Made by a program: the position numbers and the translations under genes
The notes under the pieces: generated by a model
Told to the model about the DNA's origin: nothing
The model's input: only the letters and a program-made list of their open reading frames with translations
The model's database searches: none
Assembly (NCBI GenBank): GCA_014529385.2
Contig: CM043952.1
Coordinates: forward strand, 60,964,119-61,028,118
Source of the DNA: Adiantum capillus-veneris
Taxonomy: Eukaryota; Streptophyta; Polypodiopsida; Polypodiales; Pteridaceae
DNA: 64,000 nt
Direction of reading: 5' to 3'
Shown here: in pieces, positions 57,589-64,000 of the stretch
How the letters are laid out: every line of letters begins with the position of its first letter
Numbering within the stretch: position 1 is the stretch's first letter

Positions 57589-58544
57589 TGTTGACCGCTA
57601 GGTCAACAACACAACATAACTCAAGTTTCATATCAAAGTCTTATCTTTTGCGAGTTATGAAATGCTGCGGATTATGGCTATAAACGTCATTTGTAATGAG
57701 TAGTTATTCTAGTTTCAGAAGCCGGGGTGCAATGGCACTTCCAGATTGTAAATACAAAGCCATTTGACCCTTTCAACCCCAATTTTGGTTAAACCTAAGG
57801 TAGCCTTAGTATATAAGGTACCTAGGTCATTTTGTAAAAAGACTTTTATCATAATCAAACTTTAGCGCTACCGTCTAGTGTGTGTGAGAGAGAAAGAGAG
57901 TGAGTGTGAGCTTCATCCTCTCGCTACGCCCGGCTCGCTGAACACATTGGAGATCCGGCTACACCATTGTTGTAGGCTCGAGGAGAGCTACGCGACAACG
58001 CCAAGCATTCCACGCGAGACGAAGCGCACACACCGATGCATCTACGAGCTATTTGTGGCCGTAAGTGTATCAAACGATGTCTGTTTTCTGCGTGCTAGTA
58101 GTCTATAGAATCGTGGCGACATAAGCTACGCATAGGTACTCATAAAATTCAGTTTCGGACACTTTCGAAATTCGGCTCTGTTATCCTATGCGTTTTCCGC
58201 AGATGGGTTTAGAGTGAGGGTTTTGAGTGTAGAAGCTTAGGGATAGGTGTATCCTAGTGAGGGGATGGTGTTCCTTAAGTTTCGTACGAATCTGGCATGA
58301 TTAGGTGAGTTACCTTCCGTATGTGTGTATGTGGCTAGGTGGTGTAGTTGAGAGCAGTGAGGTTCTTGATTGTGGTTTAGTTGGCCTTCCTGAGTGTTGT
58401 ATGTGTAGGATGGTCTCAGCCTGACAAGCTTAAGAGATTTCCTCCGTGTGCCTATCGTGTCATCTGTTTCCTCGATTGACATTATGTTGATCTAGGTAGT
58501 GTTTGCATGCACTTCATGGGTGTGTGAGTCTCTCCCGTCGAACA
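57589..58544 (+). repeat. Gypsy-8 5' LTR
   Basis: Starts TGTTGACC, ends CGTCGAACA. TATA-like TATATAAG at 57810-57817, then a GA-rich transcribed stretch near 57880-57905. The boundary with gypsy-7 coding is sharp. Confidence 0.8.
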
Positions 58545-58545
58545 T

Positions 58546-58564
58546 TGGCGCCGCTGCCGGGGAC
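58546..58564 (+). promoter_or_regulatory. Gypsy-8 primer-binding site (TGGCGCC type)
   Basis: Reads TGGCGCCGCTGCCGGGGAC, one base after the LTR end. Same class as at 19220. Confidence 0.9.
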
Positions 58565-60954
58565 ACAAGGACCTAAGTAGGTTTCCTACTAACACTCGTG
58601 TGATGGTTGCTTGATTTAGTTTCGGCTAAAGAAAGCGTTTTTCTTAAGTGGATCCGGAAGAGGATATTCCGCGATCAAGTGGATAGCCAGGAAGCGTGTG
58701 TCTTGCCGAGGGTCTGCGACTAGATAGGTTTAGTTAGGATCTGAGGATTAGAGTAGTTGTTGGTGGTCGAGTGATTTGTGAGGTGATAAAAGCGTTTACT
58801 AGTCCGTGTGTGGCAGTGAAGCGTTTTTCTACTCATAGATGCAAAACCCCATATGATTTGTAGGAGTAGCTTTAGATAAGTGATCCGATTCTGATCTAGA
58901 GCTATTCATCACTGAATTATTTGCTAAAGTGCTTGATTGCATTTGAAATCACAGAAAAGTGTGCTTTTGAGGGTAAAAATGCATTAAACAAGCTTTTGTG
59001 GACATTTTTGTATGACTGACTGATGTTGTGCATATAAAAGAGCATTTGCAAGGGTTCTGTTAAGAAAACCTGCAATTCTGTAAACATAGACATCCTACGC
59101 GTAGGATGTGTCAAGGGGGTTCTGGAGACCAAATTTGAAAATTCTGACTGCACCAGTGGGTTCAAAGGGTAGGTTTTACCCTAGTAACATATTGACTTGG
59201 GTGTTTTTCCCTAATTTTGTTGACCAAAAGCCAAAAGGCGGAGTCAAAAAACGTAAAATTTTAGAAAAGGCTTAAATTGAGTGATTTTTGCATGTTTTTG
59301 CAATTGTGAAGCATACTTGCACTTGCTGAGAGCATAAGGAAGCATCAGGGACACTTCAGTTTCAAAAAATTAGCAGTAGACATCCTACGCGTAGGATGTC
59401 TACAAGGTGATTTGGTGGAAATTTTGAAATTCTGAGTTGACCAGTGTGTTTAGAAGGTAGGTTTTACCCTATTTTCACCTGGAAAGTGGAAATTTGACCA
59501 AATTTTGACAGATCAAAGCCAAAAGACAAAAATTGCCAGACATCCTACCCAAATTGTGCTCAAGGCATAATTTTAGAGACCAAACCATAGGATGACTTCA
59601 TGTGCATGTTATACATGATGTTTTGAGTGCATGTGGGAGCTTTCAGCTGATTTGGGTGAGAAAATTGGGTTCAAGACTTTAGCACTTTTGACTGAAAAAG
59701 GAAAGAATAGCTAGTTTTGGGGTCTTTTGACATCTAAACCAAAATCTGAGCATAGCACTGGGTTGCTGACATCAAGGGGAAGCTTTGGGTCAAGTATGGG
59801 GTCAAACAGGCCAAAAAGACATCCTACGCGTAGGATGTCATATGTGTGATTTTGCACTCTAAACTAAATTTTGAGCATACCACAGTGATCAGCACCTTAA
59901 GGAAAGTCTGTGGTTCAAACTTGGGGCAATTCTGAGCAGTTAGACATCCTACAGGTAGGATGTCTAAGGCATGATTTAGAGGCCAAATTCAAAATGTGGA
60001 CATAGCAGGGTGTTGTATAGCCTTAGGCAAGCCTCCTAGTCAAATTTGGTCCAATTTGGAGTTGATTTGACTTGGGAATTCATCAGAACAGACATCAGGC
60101 TTTTGGAATAGATTCTTGATCATTTGACCAGCCTATAGGTGTTAGAATCAAAAAAATAAAAATAACTGTGAGTTTAGCACATCAAGGGGAAGATACAGTG
60201 CAAGTTTGATCTGAAACAGAGCAAAAAGACATCCTACGCGTAGGATGTCTCCAGCTTGATTTAGGACTCCAAACCAACCTATGAGCACACCACTGTGATC
60301 AGCACACCAAGGAGAAGCTGGGGTGAAAATTTCAAGTCATTCTGAGCAAAAAGACATCCTACGCGTAGGATGTCTCAAGGCCATTTTTAAATCCAAATGA
60401 AAATCTGAGCATACCATTGTGTTGTTGGACTTAAGGGGAGTCTATGAACCAAATTTTGTTAAATTATGAGCAAAAAGACATACTACGCGTAGGATGTCTC
60501 TAGACCAGTTTTAGGGTCCAACTGTACTTTTGACCATACAGAAGTGTTCACAGTCTCACAGAGATCCCAAATATTTTTTCAAAATTGAATTTGGACTCAT
60601 TTTGACCAGTCCAAACTGCATTTCACTATTTTGGCCATAACTTTCACAAACGGTATCGGATCGGAAAAGTTTTTATATCAAAACGTAGCCTGAGAGTGGC
60701 TCTACAGATCTTAGAGCAAAACTTGAACTAAATGCATGCCCACGGCAACCATTTTGTTCAACTTTGAAAAAAACATCATTTAAGGCCTCAAAATTCATCC
60801 GCAAGTTAGGGGTGTCTAAAAGCGACAATTTGCGAGAATTGTGACGAAACGGTTGCGGTTTTGGACATAGTTTCGACTTTTCCCTAACCAAAGCACTTGA
60901 ACACAGTGGACTAAGTCTACTTGAACCAAGTAAAAGCTCTTAATCCCAGAAATC
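58565..60954 (+). other. Gypsy-8 untranslated leader
   Basis: 2.39 kb between PBS and gag ATG without a convincing coding frame. Its second half is the palindrome array. Retroelement leaders normally carry packaging and dimerisation signals. Confidence 0.75.
59040..60540. repeat. Palindrome-bearing repeat array in gypsy-8 leader
   Basis: The 20-bp palindrome ACATCCTACGCGTAGGATGT, or a one- or two-base variant, occurs at about 59090, 59380, 59819, 59943 (central CAGG), 60229, 60354 and 60478 (one mismatch), plus a half site at 59539. The copy at 59377-59402 extends to a perfect 26-bp palindrome. Intervals are 289, 439, 124, 286, 125 and 124 bp. Sequences between sites are diverged copies of one another (for example GATTTAG, TGAGCA(T/C)ACCA, AAGGGGAA, CTGAGCAAAAAG). 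Confidence 0.93.
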
Positions 60955-61950
60955 ATGTCTACCCTAGATTCAAACGAAGCTTACACAAGCTTGGAGATCC
61001 CGACGATAGAGGAATATCCTCCCACAATGGATCTTCCAAACTTGCAATTGATAAAGACCCATCTTGTTGAGAGAGTTTGGATGATTGGTCATGAGAGCGA
61101 AGGACTATATAGATACATTTACGACAATGAGGTCAATCTTTATAGGTGCTCAGATCCATACCTAGAAGAGATAACGGATTACAAGCTCTTATATGTCTAC
61201 ACATACGGAGTCGACTGTCAATGGAGATCTATAGTTGTCGACAAGTATGGACAAGAATACAGAGTTGTGGAAAGCACAAATCCACAGACTGTACTAGAAA
61301 GAGGTGGATATTTGGTCAATGAAGGACCACAAATGCCTCCACCAAACACGAGAATTCCTATAGGAATTCCAAGAAGAGAGCCACCAGGATTCCCTTCAAG
61401 AGCGATAACGAGAGAAGGATTGGGAGAGCCTCTGGTTAGACTTGTAGACAATCGACGAGTTAGACCATCCCAAGTCCAAAAATGGATAAACAGAAAATAC
61501 TCCGGAGATAAAGATCCGAGAGATCACGTAGCGGCTTTTAGAAGAGTGATTAGAGCAGAGGAAGTTTCAGATTTTGCGACACAGTTTGCGGGATTTGGAT
61601 TGACTCTAGAAGATGATGCAGCTACATGGTTCGACTCGGTGGAAAAATGGAATTTTGAGACCCTAGATGAGCTGTTTGAGGAGTTTATTGTAGAATTCTC
61701 GCCAAAAGGCATTGCTCACAACACGGTCTCGCAAATCCATAGATTCAAACAGAAAGAGGATGAATCAGTACGCAAAGCATCATTACGGCTCAAGAGATAT
61801 GTTAAGCTCTGTCCGAGAGCGGAGTTACCTACACAAGCACGACTGATGTTGATCTTTATCCAGGGAATGAGACATGCGGGCCTTCAGAAGGATCTGTATA
61901 TGATAAGGAGGATGACGCTAAACGAGTTGATCAAGAAGCTCTTTATCTAG
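60955..61950 (+). CDS. Gypsy-8 Gag, N-terminal frame
   Basis: 331 codons from an ATG right after the leader. Residues 1-165 form a region with a YRYIYDNEVNLYRC segment and a proline-rich stretch; I do not recognise a domain there. Residues from about 170 are a Retrotrans_gag core: RPSQVQKWINRKYSGDKD, IRAEEVSDFATQFAGFGLTL, DDAATWFDS, and a C-terminal helix set. The frame stops at 61948, while the downstream frame (-1) carries the expected continuation. Gag would assemble particles and bind element RNA. Confidence 0.85.
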   Translation: MSTLDSNEAYTSLEIPTIEEYPPTMDLPNLQLIKTHLVERVWMIGHESEGLYRYIYDNEVNLYRCSDPYLEEITDYKLLYVYTYGVDCQWRSIVVDKYGQEYRVVESTNPQTVLERGGYLVNEGPQMPPPNTRIPIGIPRREPPGFPSRAITREGLGEPLVRLVDNRRVRPSQVQKWINRKYSGDKDPRDHVAAFRRVIRAEEVSDFATQFAGFGLTLEDDAATWFDSVEKWNFETLDELFEEFIVEFSPKGIAHNTVSQIHRFKQKEDESVRKASLRLKRYVKLCPRAELPTQARLMLIFIQGMRHAGLQKDLYMIRRMTLNELIKKLFI

Positions 61951-64000
61951 TGGATAACTGTGAGGCATACAAAGAAAAGGACTTAAAGAGTCAAGGAGAT
62001 GACACATCCTCTCAGCACAGTGTTTCACAGATAAGTGAGTCCATTGCCAAGCCAACGGCACCTATTGATCAAGAAAAGCTTATCTACGACTTGGTCAAGA
62101 GGTTGATTCCTCTTGTAAGGTCTGATTCGGGAGAGCCAAAGTGGTGTGAAATTGAGAGAAAATGGACGAACCATACGGGGGAAGAGTGCTATTATAGCAT
62201 GGAAAATGCTAGGGAGAGGTATGTACAACCTATTCCAGAAGCACCTACTCCACCTAGATACATTACGGGGAATGCGCCAAGACCAGTAGGAGATTTCAGG
62301 CCACAACTTGTCTTACGACAACAACCTCCGCTGCCAGGTGCTAGAATTCCGGTAGACATGAGATACATGCCAATGATGGAAGCATCAAATAAACCAACGC
62401 CAGTACCAGCTACAATGTGGTATAGCAACCAAAGTGGGTACTACCCTTCGGAGCAACAAAATGTGAGAGCAACACATGGAGTGGTGAGGCCGGTACAACC
62501 TCCACCTCCTGAGTTTCAATCAAAAGAAAGAAGGTATGAAATGGACGAAAAGACATTGCGATTCATTGCAAATAGCGGCTTATCTAGGTCAAAGCTTGCT
62601 TATAGCCAAGAGGAAATGCTAAAAGAATCTCCTCAACCAAAGACAGATTGTCACAAAAGTCGTGACAACCACTTGGTCAAACAATGTCCTCATACGGAGA
62701 TCATTGAAGTAAATTCCTATTGTCTTGAGTGCGGCATCACTCACTTGATCCCCGATTGCCCAAAAAAACCAAACCAAATCAGGAAAATCACGACAAATGT
62801 ATCAGGGATTGTTCAGCTACCTAGTAGCTCAGAAAATGAAAATGTTGTACCAGTTCAAGTAGTTACGAGAGCACAAGCTCAAAAGAAAGCTGATGAGAAT
62901 CTAGAGACAAAGAACACGGAAAGTGACATGAGTCCAAAGACAGATGATGGACCAAAGACAGACGCACCTAGTCAGAAAACCAAGAGCAAACGAAATAGTT
63001 GGAAAGCTAGAAAGACTAGGATGAAAGCACGCACGGAACAAGAGCAAAAATCCCTAGCTGAGAAGCTTACCGAAGCTGAGGAGAAGATAAAACAACACGA
63101 GGAAAAGGAGGCACCTTCTCTTACACAGATGGTTAACCTTCTAGAAGAACCATCCACGGATGAGAAACCGAGAAGTGCTAGTTCAGGAGGATCTGTGTTG
63201 GCAGAGAAGGTTAATGAGACATTAGATGCCCTCTTGAAAGCCTATGATGCGAGGCTCAAAAACAACCAAACCCAAGAACACAGGTGGATGACATATCCAT
63301 ATACGGAACTAGAAAAGCAAAGGTTTGAAATGTGCCATAAAATGATTCAAACAGCCCAAGCTTTACTAGAACCACCAGTTGCAAAACCTGAGGATGTGAG
63401 CCGTGTCATGCCTACACAAGTAATCCCACCAAACCAGGAACTAAAAGAGCCAGATTCGAGTCATGAGCACAGACCAGACCTCAAAGACCCAGCATTAGAA
63501 CCAAGGATAGTACTGAATACCACGGATAACTCTTCCAAGGGATTTCACCAAGCTATACCTGAGGATTGTAAAGAGATAGATGGTCTTGACGAATTGTGGA
63601 AACAAGTCAGAGAGGCCAATGAAGCCGATGACCTAAGAAGACGAGTAGACAAGACTGGTGATGAACGAGGAGTGTTTCTACCACCAATAGAGGAATTTGA
63701 GACTGGATCTCAAATGAATCTAGACGTGCAATCGTGTTGGGGCGACAAAGGATCTGTACAATCTATGGATAGTCAACCCCATTCGCTAAGAACACTACCG
63801 TCCTACATGGGAGAGTACGAGACCAAGTCAGATGTGGTTGCAGTCCCATCAAAGAGACTGTCTCCCAACAAGGCCATCGATTCAAAGGGGCTAGTAGATA
63901 TTCTATCTACCCCAGTCACCTGTACAATAATGTTAGCTGAGTTACTCAGAATAAGACCAAACATGTGGGCTAATGTGGGTAAATGTCTAGAGAAATTTGG
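61806..64000 (+). CDS. Gypsy-8 Gag C-terminus and pre-protease region, open to window end
   Basis: The frame is in -1 relative to the 60955 gag and has no stop from 61806 to the window end (over 700 codons). Similarity-type continuation of gag starts near 61938 (ALYLVDNCEAY). It has a proline-rich linker (about 62220-62520) and two zinc-knuckle-like motifs, CHKSRDNHLVKQC (about 62649, Ser at the second Cys position) and CLECGITHLIPDC (about 62721). A charged coiled-coil-like stretch (about 63030-63115) and a segment with LVDILSTPVTCTIM (about 63892) follow, the sort of sequence found just before the protease in plant gypsy polyproteins. Protease, RT and integrase lie outside the window. Confidence 0.8.

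Larger units (their letters stand above)
57589..64000 (+). mobile_element. Gypsy-8 retrotransposon, best preserved, runs off the window
   Basis: A 956-bp 5' LTR, TGGCGCC-type PBS, 2.4-kb leader with palindrome array, gag and a long gag-pol frame. It is inserted in gypsy-7; the 5 bp before it, ATTGC, is the expected left target duplication. Pol catalytic domains and the 3' LTR must lie beyond 64000. Confidence 0.88.

Noticed and set aside
57878-58108. 76-codon ORF in the gypsy-8 LTR
   Set aside because: It lies inside a non-coding LTR just downstream of the TATA-like box, with no recognisable domain.
59040-60540. CRISPR-like array of palindromic repeats
   Set aside because: Spacing is irregular, the sequences between palindromes are diverged copies of one another rather than unique spacers, and the array lies in a plant retrotransposon leader.

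Overview
This window is nuclear DNA from a land plant with a large, repeat-dense genome. The evidence is nested Ty3/gypsy and Ty1/copia LTR retrotransposons with plant-type primer-binding sites, MITEs, a SINE-like and a LINE-like element, very long (CT)n/(GA)n tracts, and one plant-type SF1 splicing-factor gene. I cannot place the species; a fern, lycophyte or gymnosperm would fit. Nothing bacterial, organellar or CRISPR-like is present.

Layout. 1-10.1 kb: a decayed gypsy pol (+) carries a 248-bp hAT-like MITE and abuts an almost complete copia element in minus orientation (LTRs 3111-3322 and 9882-10102, PPT, PBS, gag-PR-IN-RT-RH). 10.1-14.1 kb: gypsy protease and integrase scraps, a Mutator-like MITE with a 9-bp duplication, a 3'-end copia fragment and a tandem repeat. 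14.8-22.4 kb: gypsy gag-protease remnants split by an 812-bp TRIM-like element with a 5-bp target duplication, then the LTR, PBS and decayed gag of a second gypsy lineage using a TGGCGCC-type PBS. 22.4-24.2 kb: a CAAG-rich minisatellite and a copia 3' end (+).

25106-28240 holds the only convincing host gene, an intronless coding sequence for an SF1/branchpoint-binding protein (UHM-ligand motifs, KH-QUA2, two zinc knuckles, a plant-type RRM, proline-rich tail). A consensus-like splice donor lies 3 nt after its stop, and its 3' flank contains a duplicated block.

30-46 kb is mostly non-coding: a decayed LINE, a tRNA-derived SINE-like sequence, a long perfect-looking hairpin, many CT/GA/GT tracts and several short tandem duplications. 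46.9-57.6 kb is a pile of broken gypsy and copia fragments on both strands, ending in an uninterrupted 500-codon gypsy RT-RH-integrase fragment truncated by the next insertion.

57589-64000 is the best-preserved gypsy element: a 956-bp LTR, a TGGCGCC-type PBS, a 2.4-kb leader, a gag ORF and a long open gag-pol frame that leaves the window. Its leader holds an array of about eight copies of a perfect or near-perfect 20-26-bp palindrome (core ACATCCTACGCGTAGGATGT) in diverged units spaced about 124 or 286 bp. That array is the most unusual structure I found.

The genes do not form a pathway: one housekeeping splicing gene sits in a landscape of nested mobile elements.
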